Of a stretch of DNA of 64,000 bases, positions 35,511 to 47,128 are shown piece after piece. Source of the DNA: Oscheius onirici (taxonomy: Eukaryota; Nematoda; Chromadorea; Rhabditida; Rhabditidae); contig OW051471.1 in the NCBI GenBank assembly GCA_932521025.1, positions 2,480,001 to 2,544,000 of the forward strand, in the 5' to 3' direction. Position numbers and translations under genes: made by a program. The number at the start of each line of letters is the position of its first letter. Within the stretch, counting starts at the first letter, position 1. The notes under the pieces are model-generated. The model saw only the letters and a list, made by a program, of their open reading frames with translations, did no database searches and was not told the origin of the DNA.

Positions 35511-37080
35511 ATGAACCGCATCAACGTCGAGCACGACAAGGACCTCCAGTGGGACTGGCCTCTTCAGCACAACACCGAGCAGAATGCCAAGGTGGGTTTT
35601 TTGAGCGGAGCTTTTTTTAGCTAGAAGAAATTTTCGAATGAGAGCTTTTTGAAGTAAGACATTCCTTCCAATGAGATCTTCAATCAAAATAATGTTGTGT
35701 CTCTCACTTTATAACAGCATGGTGGACCTTGAGTAGATGCGAACTTTTCTTTTCCTGGAAGAATTTTTTGAAAACAAAACCCATATTGAGACCTCTCACC
35801 TTATAGTTTTCTAGATAGTTTCAAACAAAAACAGCTCAAACAAGTTCTGAGCACCTCCTGGGAAGGAAACAGTCCATTTCTGACTAAATAAAGATAAAGA
35901 TAAAATTTAAAGTTTACCCCGTAATCAACGCCAGAGCAAGCTCAATTGCGTGCGGGTCTAATCTGAGGGGCCAGAGAAATCAGGCTTACGTTCTATAATC
36001 TGGACAGGTGCCAAGTCTGACTCCAAAGAACGCTTTATTTCCAAAATTTCCAAATATAGGGACCTAAATAAGATTGCTATTTTAGCCCCAAAACTGGAGA
36101 AATGACTTGAAAGTTTGTAAAAATATCAATACTTTTTCGGGAAAAAAACAATAAAACTTTGTCCAGCGTTCCTTTATTTTCCTGTAAACAGCCACAGGGA
36201 ATCAGTCTATAGACCACTATAGGTAAAGTATTCTCTTTTAGCTTCTTTTTGAAACAAGAAAAATGAGAAGATTGGCTCGAGTGTTCAACTTTCCCATATT
36301 GTCAGAATTCATCATTTGGGATATCGAAAACGAGAAAAATAGAAATAATTCCAAATCGCTGAGGTGTTTCTCAAGAACTTGCGGGTTTGCCTTATCAAAA
36401 ATTGAAGAAGAAAACGAAAATTCATCTCATTTTAGGTCATCGACGACGCTGACCACTTCGAGGTCGCTCTCGACGCCAACTATTTCACTCCCAACGAAAT
36501 TGAGGTTGGTTTACAGTACTTTCTTGCTTTTTTTTTCAAAAATGTTTCATGGTAGCATCATATGGGAGAGTTTGAGGCTTCTTCAATGAAGTAGTCATGG
36601 AGCTTATTGTTTTTTTTTGCAAGTATGGAAGTCTATGAGAGGAAATTATGATAACCTTTGCTGTTTTTGGAAGGTTCTTGGAGGTTCGGACTAAATAATT
36701 TCAGTTAAACAAAAAAAGTGGATTCTTTCAAAATTTCTGACAATCTCTTCTGATTCAGACGAACTCTACTTTAGCAAACTCACATAGTAGTTCACTAGAG
36801 TCTAAAACAGTTCTCAGACAGACAGTTCTCAGACTGTATGAGCTGTCTAACTGTGGCTACATTCTCTTCAAAATTACCCAAAAAATTTCAGGTCAAGGCC
36901 ATCGGAGACCTCATCGAGATCCATCTGGAGCACAAGTCTCGCGGCGACGAGTTTGGCGGAATGGTCAGCCGCAGCATCATGCGCTGCTACCACATGCCGA
37001 AAGGAGCCGATCCGAAGACTCTGCGCAGCAACCTCGACAAGGACGGCGTCCTTCACATCAGCGCCAACAAGAGACACTAG
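35511..37080 (+). CDS. hsp-12.6: Small heat-shock protein, HSP-12 class
   Basis: Three exons (35511-35591, 36436-36504, 36892-37080) joined in phase 0; 112 residues. A minimal small HSP, essentially a bare alpha-crystallin domain. It has a short N-terminus ending in WDWPLQHN, the hallmark of nematode HSP-12 proteins, then DHFEVALDANYFTPNEIEVK, GDLIEIHLEH, a conserved SIMRCYHMPKGADP segment and LDKDGVLHISANK at the end. There is almost no C-terminal extension and no I-X-I/V motif, as in the HSP-12 group, which form small oligomers rather than large chaperone shells. It most resembles hsp-12.6/hsp-12.3 of C. elegans; which of the two is not settled. Upstream are a TATA box and a DAF-16-type site; no clear heat-shock element was seen, consistent with hsp-12.6 not being strongly heat-inducible. 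AATAAA at 37167. Confidence 0.92.
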
Positions 37081-37166
37081 AAGTCCCTCCCGAGCATTGT
37101 AAATAGATAATATTTTACCCAACACGAGTCGTTTGAACCATGTACACGCATATGCTGCCTTTTGCT

Positions 37167-37172
37167 AATAAA
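37167..37172 (+). terminator. Polyadenylation signal of the small HSP gene
   Basis: AATAAA 87 bp after the stop codon. Confidence 0.7.
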
Positions 37173-37312
37173 CTTGCTTTGAATATTGAAATCTTATACG
37201 CATGGCAATCAATAAGTGAATTCAGAACACTGGAACCTCTTTAGAGGGAGATCTGAAGCAGAGAAAAACTTCTAATACAAACGGTTTTTGGAAATCTTTC
37301 TCCTCTGATATC

Positions 37313-37617
37313 ATGGGAGAAGCTCAAGAAGACGATGAGAAGGAGGAAGTCTGGCCGGTCCAAGTTCTGGTCAAGCCTCCTCCTATACCCGTAGTCTACT
37401 TCGAGCGATGAAGTTCTTCAACTTGGAGCCGAGTCTTCACGTCTTCGGGATTACGTTGAATCTGGTGGTCGGCTGCATTATCTTCGAGGTCTATTCTCCT
37501 CTTTCCGAAGAGGCCGCCGTAGTCAAGAAAGACCCTCAACGTCCTTCATCACGCCATCACCGCAGCCCATAGGAGAGAGATCGACTCGCAGCGATACTGC
37601 CGCTTCATTCAGGTTCA
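37313..37617 (+). pseudogene. Frameshifted membrane-protein gene remnant
   Basis: GC-rich, coding-like stretch broken into three frames. It starts MGEAQEDDEKEEVWPVQVLV and runs to a stop in CGA TGA. One base out of frame it continues KFFNLEPSLHVFGITLNLVV, forming a likely TM helix, then SPLSEEAAVVKK; a further shift gives VLHHAITAAHRREIDSQRYC before CAG|GTTC. Taken together it looks like the N-terminal exon of a membrane protein, possibly a two-pore K+ channel, though I do not see a pore motif. The two shifts could also be assembly errors. Confidence 0.45.
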
Positions 37618-37945
37618 AAGAGAAGATAAGAACGAAATTTTTCGCATAGATTTCTTCAAATGTTCACTAGGTTCTTGACTTCTTGAATGAGAAAACCAGT
37701 TCAAAACTCAAAAACTTTATTCAATTCTTACTTTTTTGGTTAGTTCTCTCACAACACATCTGAACACAATAAAATGAAAAATATCTTGTGACATTTTTTC
37801 TCTGAAAAAATCTGGAAAAACACATAAAGCTCTTGACTTTTTTTGGAGGAAATGTGTTTGGGTGATACGTGGAGGGTTAGTACTAGACGGGGGCAAAATC
37901 ACAGATTTCATACTGACAACAGGAAAAATGAGTATTTTGGGAAAA

Positions 37946-38098
37946 TGAGAAAAAAATTATCGGAGACGGCTTCCGGGACGATGAGTGTTGAGGATTTCCA
38001 TCGGGACGCCGCCCAGCTCACAAATATCGACGCTGGTCAAATTGTGGATCATGGCCGACTCGATTTGGCCAATGTGCTGAAGATTTTGATTGGAAAAG
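37946..38098 (+). pseudogene. Coding-like fragment next to a Helitron
   Basis: Open frame with coding-like composition (MSVEDFHRDAAQLTNIDAGQ, then IVDHGRLDLANVLKILIG). It ends 16 bp before the Helitron at 38114 and could be the continuation of the remnant at 37313-37617. Family not recognised. Confidence 0.35.
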
Positions 38099-38113
38099 CT
38101 ATAATATTTGGTA

Positions 38114-38551
38114 CCAGCCGGCTTCGCGGCTTTTTTGATTTGTGTTTTCTTCTATGCTTCTGATCTCCTCCCTAGTCAATAATTCCATAGCCAACCGGTC
38201 GCTTCTGATCCCTTTCCCAGTCAACCGATTCCTTCTGATCCCTTCCCCAGTCAACCGATCCCTTCTGATCCCATCCCCAGTCAACCGATCTCTTCTGATC
38301 CCTTCCGTAGTCAACCGATTTCTTCTCATACCTTTTCCGGCTATCCAATCTCTCTCTGAACTAACACAGATCAACCGTACTCAAAATAATTTAGCAAAAA
38401 TATTCGGCTAGGAGAGGAGTCGAACCCGGGTCGTCTGGGTAACAGCGGCGACTCTTAACAATACATCAAAATTTTTTGGTCTCGGACAAACAAACAGACA
38501 AACAAATGAACAGAGTCAGCTACAGACACCATTGCGCTTTAATATTAAAGA
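38114..38551 (-). mobile_element. Non-autonomous Helitron-like element (copy 3)
   Basis: Minus strand: start A|TCTTTAATATTAAAGCGCAA, end GCCGCGAAGCCGG-CTGG|T. Contains the tRNA B-box-like stretch (GAACCCGGGTTCGACTCC region, reversed) and six or so tandem units of about 28 bp (GATCAGAAGGGATCGGTTGA type), the longest array among the copies. Confidence 0.85.
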
Positions 38552-38639
38552 TAAGTATGTTCCATTGTCTTTAACTCCTTGAGAATTGAGCCAAATCGAG
38601 TGATTTTTGTTCAATATTTAGTTCTACCTGCGGGCGAAT

Positions 38640-38796
38640 TACTAGGCCTCTGATGCTATCTGGGACTTTCTCTGGTCTGGGTTTTTCTAATCCCGACAAT
38701 GTCTAACTTGTCACGATCATTTGAGGTCCCGGACAAATAAACAAACAAGCAAAAAAAGTTTACCACAGACGACATTGAGCTTCAGTAGCAGAGAGA
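38640..38796 (-). mobile_element. Helitron-like 5' fragment
   Basis: Minus-strand 5' end A|TCTCTCTGCTACTGAAGCTC through TTGTCCGGGACCTCAAATGA and CGTGACAAGTTAGACATTGTC, resembling the 12301 variant. No 3' terminus recognised. Confidence 0.6.
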
Positions 38797-38939
38797 TGGT
38801 TATTCTCCACTGGGCATTTGGAATCAACAATACTTCTTGCTTTCCATGTCCTCCTATAGTTTTTCGTGCATTTAAATTACCAAATACATATTTTTTGTTT
38901 CACCCAAGACAGTTATACTCTACTAGTTGTAAACAACAC

Positions 38940-41900
38940 TTATGTATATTTTTGTAAACTACACTCTTTCTGACCAATCCGAAATTGGTAAGAGGAACAT
39001 GTCACATTGACAATCTGGTCTTCCAGTACTTTTTTTATGCTTTCTCCGAACGACAATTCACTCACATTGAAGCTGGGAAGAAGCAGAGTACACTTCAAAG
39101 CCCTGGCCGTTCTCTGATGGGCTGTCATATTAGGATTTCTGTGTTCAATATGTGTAGCCAGAGCCTCAAACAGCCTGTCAGTTGCTCGATTACAGACGGC
39201 GTGAGCAGCTTCTGACAGGGGACAATCTAAAATTCGATTTTTTTTTAGGATGAATAGAGGGAAACGTGCCTTTCTGGAAGAGAGAAATGGCCTTGACGAT
39301 GCAATGCTCTTCAAACGTCATCTGGAGTTCTCTCATCGGCTTGGCTATAAGGTCCAGAAGCTTCCGAGCAACGATTCCGTAAGAATTCACCCATCTGGAA
39401 AGTTTTTCGTTATTTCATTTTACTTTTGAGTGCAGAGTTTAGCTAACGTTGGTATCGCGCCTGTCGGATACTAACGGATTCGGTGAAACAAAAAATCTGG
39501 AGCTCTAAAAACCGAAGTTTCCTGAACTAGCGCCTGGATATTTACTCACTCATAGACTGACACAAAAATAAAAGGCGGCACTACAATCTTCTGAAAACTT
39601 CCTTGAATAAGTTCATCAGAATTTTGAGCGGAAGAGTTTTAAGTTGATTGTTCTTTTCTTCGATTTACTTATACTATGAGCAATTACGTTCATAGTGGAG
39701 CACAATTGAAAAATTGGCTTCCATCCAAAGATAAAGTCCCATGAACGATATCACAAGAAGATTACACGCCGGACCTACGAAACTTGGATTTTGCTGGAAG
39801 AGCATAGATGCTTTTTCTTTTATTCGAAACTAGCTGTGTGGTCAATTAGTAGCGTTATACAAGCAGTGAAACGAAAAGTCAATTTATGCATATTTTCGAA
39901 ACAAGGGAGCTTTTAGGAAAGGTAGTAGAAAGGTTTTTTGTCTCACAGTTTCCACTAAACAGAAAGGTTTTAAAATATACAATCCAATCCGATAGAGTAT
40001 CATAAAACTCAAAAAATACTCACTTGGCCTCCATAGTTCTTTGCTGTTCTTCCTCTTTATACGGAATATAGGAGCCATTTCCTAACGGAAGACCGACCTC
40101 ATCCATTCCTTGAGCATAACTATGGTAGACGTAAGTTATCCAGCCGAATGCCATGAAATTCTGCTTGAAAAGGGCCGTCTGATCGTGGATCGGAAGAACT
40201 CGAAAGTCGGGAATTCCCATGGCCCAGTCGGCGTGAAGGACAAAAGCCCTGTACCACTGGCAGTACAAATCAGCCGTGGACATTATGCGCAAACAGCCCC
40301 AGCTGACCTGAAAAATAAGGTTTTGGTTATTATTATTTTCAGAAAGAAAGCAATGATTAAACGCAGTTTCTGTTATCTTTTTATATAAATTTTGAAACTT
40401 TGAGAAATCTTGGAAAACGGAGTGTCAAGAACTGATTAAAATTATGGCATGGTTATGGCATATCCTTCATCAAAATAACAGACCGTGCGAAACGGATTGT
40501 TTTTGCTCACTGATTGTCCGAAGGAAGTCTAAATGAAGGTATAGCAAAATCAGCCATTTTGTGAAAAACTTGTTTCAAAGGTCCGTTACAGTCCGTAGAA
40601 CACGGACAGAACAGTTCGGCGGCTTTTCTTCTTGAATTTTGAATTGAAACAACAATTGATAAAATTCTTGGTTGCGAAAAACCCAGCAACTTATCAAAAT
40701 GCCGAAACCTTACGGGAGATCTCCTAATAACCAGCTGCGGATTATGAAGTCCAAAAGTTAGACTGACATCCCGGCTCCACTCGCACATTTCCTGTGTTCT
40801 GGCATCTTCGTCCGTCAAAATTTCCGTCTGTCTTTCCAGCCCGACCAAAAAAAGTGTCAATTGACTTTCTGAAGCTGTTTTTCACTAAAAAGTGACCTAA
40901 AACTCTTACCAATTATAGGTTTTTTGTCGACTAGAGCCTCCTGATCGGACATGGCTTCCACGGGAGGCGGCGGCTGCATTTTGTCCTTACTCCGCTCCTC
41001 GCGGACATGTTTGGGGTTCATGCCACCTTCGAGACATTTTCTGAAGCGACAGGCTCGACAGCGGTTTCGGGATTCTGAAAAGTAATGTTACATTTGTCTT
41101 TGTACAAAAATTCCATTCAACTAATATAATCATGATAGTTATGTCGGAACTTTATTTTTGCCTAGTAACGGAAGTTAAACGAACAAAAAAAATCATTTTT
41201 AGAATTTGCCTATTTCGGAAACTCTGTTTCTGAATTTCTAGACAGTTGGTTTCAAGAATTCTATAAGAGTAGCAAAAATTTCAAAAACTAATTGGGGCAG
41301 TGTTGTGGGTGTACGAAACACAAAGTTCACTTTTCGGACCCTTTCTCTTTCTCGCGAACCATTTCCTCCTCTCCCTCTCGACAAAGATCACTCTTTCCCT
41401 CTACGTTCCTTTGTTTACACACCGTTTGAAATGTCGCAGTCGTTGCCGCCCGAACACACATATTGTCGACCTTCGAAGACGCTTCTTCTGAAAGAATTTT
41501 CATCATTTTGTACGCGTCTTTCTTCGAATAAGACGACACTTTTTGGGTTACCAATGTTCTGCAAAGTTGTATTTTTTGACCTGGTCTGTAAGTTTGCAGA
41601 ACATTGCAAATACCAGCCATTATGTTTTGTGCTCCGAAAAGATCCTAGAAATACAGTTAGGGTGGTAACTTTCAGTAATAGGACAGCAAAACAAAAACTA
41701 AGAATTCACAATGTTTATAAGACAGATTGCTCGATTTTGTACGGTATAAAGTTGACCAAGTAGGTACGCAATTTTTTGTAACTCTACTCGCAAACGCTAC
41801 TAGTACATGTAACTAATTTTGCGCTACTAGTTCTGGAGAAACGTGGACATTGCGAGAAAAGGAGTTGAACAAGCTGATAACTGCACAACGAAAGATGATG

Positions 41901-42785
41901 AGACGTACGGTGGGAGTTACGCTCCTAGATCGACGAACTAATGAGTGGCTTCACGGCGCTGTTCAGTTGCAAGATGTCAGAATCAGCTGGATCACAAAGT
42001 AATGGAAGTGGGCCCGGAAGATTGCTAGTATGGAGGATGATGGTTGGACAAAAATTGTAAGTGAATGGAGGCCGTGGAACAGGTACAGAACTCGAAAACT
42101 CGATTTTTCTCTTGTTTTCTTATTTTATTGTCGTTGTTGGAGACTTTATAACATGTTGCAACGAAAAAGGGGAAAAAAATAACATCTAGTACAAGAATCT
42201 ATAAGAAAAATGGAGTTTTATCGATTTGCTACAGTAACCCACCGCGAGGGTCCCGCCGCGATCCTAGCCGCCAAACCTGACCCAACCTGGCCAGGTTCGG
42301 CGCGCTGTTTACAAGCTAACCTGGCCTGGCCAGGCCCGGCCAGGTTGGCGCCCTGTTTACAACCTGGCCTGGCTCAACCTGGCCGACGCGACTTTTTCGG
42401 CCAGGTTTGCCATCCCTGCTCCCAATTTCGGAGAAAGTTGTAAAAAATTTTCATGATGGTATAGTAGGGAGCAAAGGATGTTCTCCATAGCGGCCTGGCC
42501 GGCCAGGCCAGGTTGGCGCGCCGGTACATGTCCGTTTGCAACGTCTTATAATGTAGTTTTTAATAGTCAAACTGAAATACAACTGTCACATTTCAATATG
42601 CAAGATCTAGATTGCCTTATGAGTATTTTTTAAAGCAGAAAACGAAAAATTCACAAAGGCTTTTTCACAAAAAAAACGAACCTGAAGAAAGCCTTGCATC
42701 CATGGCAGCTGGGGGCATTGTAGTGAATACGGATGGCGGACGTGGAGGCACAGCCGACACAAGCCTCTCCCTGCAAATTGGACAT
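38940..42785 (-). CDS. Nuclear hormone receptor (divergent nematode NHR)
   Basis: Ligand-regulated transcription factor. Seven exons, minus strand: 42682-42785, 41423-41487, 40910-41074, 40714-40868, 40024-40307, 39270-39394, 38940-39226; 394 residues, all phases agree. The ATG (42785) is followed within 9 residues by zinc finger 1 (CVGC...CHGCKAFFR, the P-box helix). Finger 2 is VCSGGNDCDISN...CRACRFRKCLEGGM, with a basic extension. The ligand-binding domain is in exons 4-7 (helix-3 region DLYCQWYRAFVLHADWAMGI, LPIHDQTALFKQNFMAFGW; late helix LALxxHIEHR region). The protein ends soon after with no obvious AF-2 helix, so the C-terminus may be shortened. Intron 1 (1.2 kb) contains a LINE fragment and a GGCC foldback. 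The last intron (39227-39269, 43 nt) needs a GC donor (AAAG|GCACGT) to keep frame. Belongs to the large expanded HNF4-derived NHR group; specific orthologue not recognised. Confidence 0.9.
41835..42090 (+). pseudogene. LINE (RTE-like) retrotransposon remnant in NHR intron 1
   Basis: Plus-strand translation includes QRKMMRRTVGVTLLDRRTN, then a stop-interrupted WARKIASMEDDGWTK and VSEWRPW. This is the typical tail of RTE/BovB-type LINE polyproteins, downstream of the reverse transcriptase. One internal stop; truncated on both sides, on the right by the GGCC foldback. Confidence 0.7.
42075..42526. repeat. GGCC-rich repeat, second copy
   Basis: The segment 42085-42425 matches 5300-5560, including the TTATCGATTTGCTACAGTAA and GATCCTAGCCGCCAAACCTG blocks. 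A further GGCC-rich piece is at 42490-42526. Confidence 0.75.
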
Positions 42786-43346
42786 ATGAATGTGAATAGA
42801 GAGAGGGCTGGCTGTCCGAGGGGAAGTCCAGAAGCGCGCTCTATTCGAAAAATGAGTTGTCTAGAAAGGGAGACTTCAGCTCATTGAGGACAATTTCTTG
42901 AGAAACTGTATACTTTCAAGTTTTTTTTGCTTCAAAAGATATAGAAATACACGAATTTTGTGGCGAAAATACTAGAGATTTGAAGAAGTCTCCGTCTCCC
43001 AAAAATAAAATCCATTTCGCATTCTTTGTTTCATATTTTACTCATATTGTAGAAGTGTTCTAAAGGCATTATGCCAATTTCTTGGTTCCAAAAATGAACC
43101 AGCTGTTTGCAAGGAGGTTTTGTTTCACAGAAGCTGTGAATAGACGGTTTATGTAGCACTGCTCGGTGGACGCTCTGTTAGCAAAAAAAAGGGTAGTGAT
43201 CAATTTCTGGATTTCCGAATTTTCGTACTCTAAGTAGATCAGGCATACAGTTTCTGTATCAAGCAAGCTCTATAGGTGAACCAGAACCTAAACGTTAGTG
43301 GAGAACGGAATTTGCCTAGAAAAGTCGTCCCACTTTGAATGTTTCA

Positions 43347-43535
43347 CCAGCAGCCTACGGCAGCTTGCGCAGCCTCCGTATTTTCGTGGCAGGCTATTAG
43401 TGGGCCTCTCTAAGCTGTTCTATCTACTAATTAAATTTCCCTCAGACGCGAAAACAAAACTTGACAAGTTACGCTAGTCTCGACAACTGCGGACACCACT
43501 ACAGACGGACACCATTGCACTTTAGTAAAGAAAGA
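43347..43535 (-). mobile_element. Helitron-like element, TCTTTACTAAAG variant (minus)
   Basis: Minus strand: A|TCTTTCTTTACTAAAGTGC start, GTTGTCGAGACTAGC interior, then GGAGGCTGCGCAAGCTGC hairpin region and CTGG|T end. Same variant as 12561-12766. Confidence 0.7.
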
Positions 43536-46074
43536 TGTTCTCGTGATATGAATGCAGTGTTCTGTTAGGACACTGGGAATTGCTAAGGCGTTCTTGAAAA
43601 ATGCAGCTCTTTTTCTTTCGACATGAACGGAAAACGAAGAAACTCAGTGAGGGAAGAGTGTACTTTTCTTTTTTCAGTCGAAATGAAAACTCTTCGTCTT
43701 GGAGACCTGGTTTTATTCCGTTTTTAGAAGCATCATGTGTGGGTAATCTTGTAGAAAGAATCCACAAAAATTGCATTGTTTCACGGATTACGTGTGCAAA
43801 TCTTCATTATAGTTTATACAAGCGGCGAGAGTGACCAACCTATGAAAGTTCAGTTGTTTTTGGTTTTACCGTGATGTTTTGAGTGAAAAGTAAATGAGGT
43901 AATTCTGTACTTTGAGCAGAAAAATCTTAACAACGCCGATCTCCAATGCCTCATACTCATCACCAGGCAGTGTCAAGTCAGGTATATATTGGAGGAACCA
44001 AGGCCATTATTCGTGAAGCGTCATTTTTGTGTACATGCAGAAAAGTTTCTCCAAGAAAAGTTCCTCAAATTTTCATTGTTTCATCATTTTCTTGTGAAGG
44101 AGCAATGTTTTATTTCACCAATGCTTGCTTCCATCGAGTCATTTTCTAGCCTTACCGTGATCTTCTAGGCAAAAAAAACTTATAAGAGAGGAGATATTGA
44201 TAAACGTCGGCTGCGTAAATAAAAAAAAACCCAGTCTTATTTACTAACTGTATGTTTGTTTCACGTGGTGGATATACTCGCCAATTTATTCATTTAGCCA
44301 GTTGGACCAGAAGAAGATGTAACTACCGTAAACTTAAATATCAGAACCTCTAAGTTTTAATTAGAAACGGTCTGATTTTGCAATTGCAGTACACAAAATT
44401 CCAAATCTATGTCACTTGCACTTGGAAACCCCCTCTTGTTCAGACATGAGCAATCTCGGTGAACTTGACGCAATTAATTGCTACCCTCTCGATAATTTTC
44501 GAGTCCACAAGTCCACAGCATCATGCTTTTCGAAAAGAAGAGCAAACTGATTCATCGTTCAGGGATTTCTAAGCTATGGGGGAGAAACGAGACTAATTAT
44601 GTGGAGGAAGGATGGAGAATTTCTGGCTTCTTTTTTGAAACTTGAAAAACAGGGAAAGAAAGTTTTTTGGGCGCTGTTATAGACTCGGGTGCCTCTTATT
44701 TTAGGGTATTGTACACAGTTTGAAACACAAGTTATGTTACTGGAGCAAAACAGTTGTGAACAAAACGGTTTTTGAACAGTTTCAAATAAAATTTTTACTT
44801 TTCTATCAGTCCCCTTCCAAAACTCATGACAAGGAGAGAAAGCGCCCGCAAAAATTAGCGCCAGAGATCGGTCTGGTCCACAAAAAGGTCAGTCTTTCGC
44901 GCGCGTCTTGAGTACTTTTCTCTCCGAACGAGTTCGATCCCCCGTATCTCAACCTCCTAGCCTCAATTTATGATCAGGGGACAGGTGTGAGGACGTAAAT
45001 AGTCATTACGGAACCCAGACTCTCGGACTACTCAAAGTGATTAAGTTCTGGGTGATTCGAAGGTCAGGACTACTGACTCAGGAGAGATTGAGAGAGAAAT
45101 ACTTTAACAGGCTCCTTTTATCAAACTTATGCCAAAACAGAAACGTTTTCACACCCTGATCCCTCAATATTTGCCACCTCTCTCCAGCAGAAAGCTACGC
45201 GGCAAACTGCACTTTTGAAACTGGATCCAGAATGCTCTTTCACCTTTTTTTCTGTCGCTTTCATAACGGACCACGTGCTTCTTTTTTTCCCGAAAAAAGT
45301 GCGTTCTTTGCAAAAAGGACGTTCCTTCAATGAGAACGGGAGAGGAAAAATATGAAAGGATAATGAGGGAAGAAGAATTTCGGATGCGAGCACTTTTTCG
45401 GGGGAAATAACAGAGATCAGTAGTTTTCAAAGGATTTGCAAACCAAAGATTGCGAGCGGGGAAAATTGTGGCGCAATCATTAGTTATTGAAGAACTTTTT
45501 CGATTTTTGGAATGAAAACTTCAGGCGGCAGATATCTTTTTTGTAGTGCGTAAACACAAACGAATCATGTTAGCGAGGAAATAAAACGGTGGTGAGGTCA
45601 TTAGAATACGAAATATTTTTGTGTTCTAATGAAGTTTTTCTTGGAAGACGAAAATCCCCTAGTGAATTGTTCGAAAACCAGGGGCTGGATTGTCACTGTA
45701 TGGCGAAACATTTATTTCTAAGAACGATAATTTTCTCGAAAAAAAGTTGCTCAAAAATGTACAGTATCCCGATAGTTTTGGTTAGTCCACTGTGAGTACA
45801 GAGGCTACAAGTATTAACTGTTAGGTAGACTACGACAAATTTTAGTGGGAATTTGAAGAGTTCCAGAAACGATAAATGTCTCCCAAAGATATAGCTTTTT
45901 ACCATGTAATGGAGAGTTCACAAAAGGTGAAAGTGGGCAACTTCAAGGGCAAATCTACGAAAAGAGCTTTTAGACTTTGCAAAAATGTTTTGTTGAATAT
46001 GGTTTTGGTGAAGAATAGTCCTGCAAGTCATCTTCTTTTTTTTCACGAATGTGCTGAAATCTAGAAGAATCTAC
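43536..46074. other. No gene recognised
   Basis: AT-rich spacer; open frames such as 43601-43834, 45127-45430 and 45589-45795 lack domains, splice context or coding-like composition. Confidence 0.5.
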
Positions 46075-46275
46075 TCACTCAAAATGTGTCCGTGGTTCTT
46101 TTTTCAATATTCCTCGCCACCGAGCAAATTCAGTTCCGAGGACATTGAAGTCATCAAACTATGAAACTTTTTTTTGGAGAAACATACCAGAAAGAGAAAG
46201 TGGGCCTGTTAGTATCTAGGTTTTTTCAATTTTGATAAACAAACCTTCAGCTTTGCGTGTGAATTCAAAAAATTG
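46075..46275 (-). CDS. Candidate two-exon 3' end of an unknown gene
   Basis: Minus-strand exons 46245-46275 (after CTCTTTTCAG, ends before GTTTGT) and 46075-46158 (after GTTTCATAG) join in phase to read NFLNSHAKLK then FDDFNVLGTEFARWRGILKK and EPRTHFE-stop. Composition looks protein-like, but no family is recognised and no upstream exon was found. An alternative with an 18-nt microexon at 46188-46205 would need a 29-nt intron and was set aside. Confidence 0.28.
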
Positions 46276-46799
46276 CTGAAAAGAGAAAACAATAACGTCT
46301 GTTGCTAAAGCTCAACTGTCATTCTACCATGAAACATTTGACCAAAATTAAGTTTCCAACCACAGTTCGTGTGTTCTTTCCTTCACCTTAGCGTTCTTTT
46401 TTTAAAACGTTGGTGGTCAAAAACAGACAGCTGATCTGGCTGTTCAGCAGGATTGCAGCAACAACAACAAAAGGGCAAAACGTATGTGTGTAAACGGGAC
46501 AAAATCAGGGACCACAACAAGAAAAGTATGCGAAGAATTCATGATAGTTTCGTATGAGTAGTTTCTCCAATCAGAATTTTGATACATAGTTTCCGCTTCT
46601 GCTCAAATGTTAGGTGTTTTCCGGTGGAAGGCATTGCTGGTTGGGGCTGTAAAATGTAAAATGTAGAGCTGAAAAGTGCAATGTGAACTCAAAAAACATG
46701 TAAAGAAATGGGGAATGAAAAAATAGAGAGCTTTCACAAAAGAAAAAAGAGAACGCAATTTCGCGTGAGTGACAATACGCAAAATCACGGCACAAAAAG

Positions 46800-46985
46800 G
46801 ATTCTCTTATATCGAGGGGAAAAAATAACTGAATTCTACTATTGGTGCCAAAAAAAATCCTCCTATTCCAAATATCAAGAGTAAAAATACATTAAAAACG
46901 GGGGGTTTTCGTTTTTCGCACTAAAAATGTCTCCTATATGGTGAATTCTCCTATATCGGGTGTCTCCTATATCGAGAGTTGACTG
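46800..46985. mobile_element. Tigger/pogo-like terminal sequence
   Basis: The right end reads ...CTCCTATATCGAGAGTTGACTG followed by TA. On the other strand this is CAGTCAACTCTCGATATAGG, the typical terminal repeat of pogo/Tigger-type elements (CAG start, TA target). Related CTCCTATATCGGG and TCTTATATCGAGGGG words occur at 46807 and 46950. The left terminus is incomplete. Confidence 0.5.
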
Positions 46986-47128
46986 TATATGAAAGCCGTG
47001 AAACGAAAAAATGGATGTTCAAATTGATTCTGCAATGTTCTCCTGTTGATTTTAGGCTCATAATTTCATATTTTTTCGCTTTCTAGTCATGTTTTGGAAA
47101 GTTATAGAACAGATCAAAAGCTGCAACA

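Noticed and set aside
38160..38340. Regular 28-bp repeats resembling a CRISPR array
   Set aside because: The units are contiguous with no spacers, sit inside a Helitron-like element, and the host is a eukaryote.
40508..40713. Read-through extension of NHR exon 4 to 40508
   Set aside because: The frame stays open, but its end does not join the next exon in phase, whereas the GTAAGG donor at 40713 does.
46188..46205. 18-nt microexon between the two candidate exons
   Set aside because: It would require a 29-nt intron, shorter than nematode introns normally allow; direct joining of the outer exons keeps phase.
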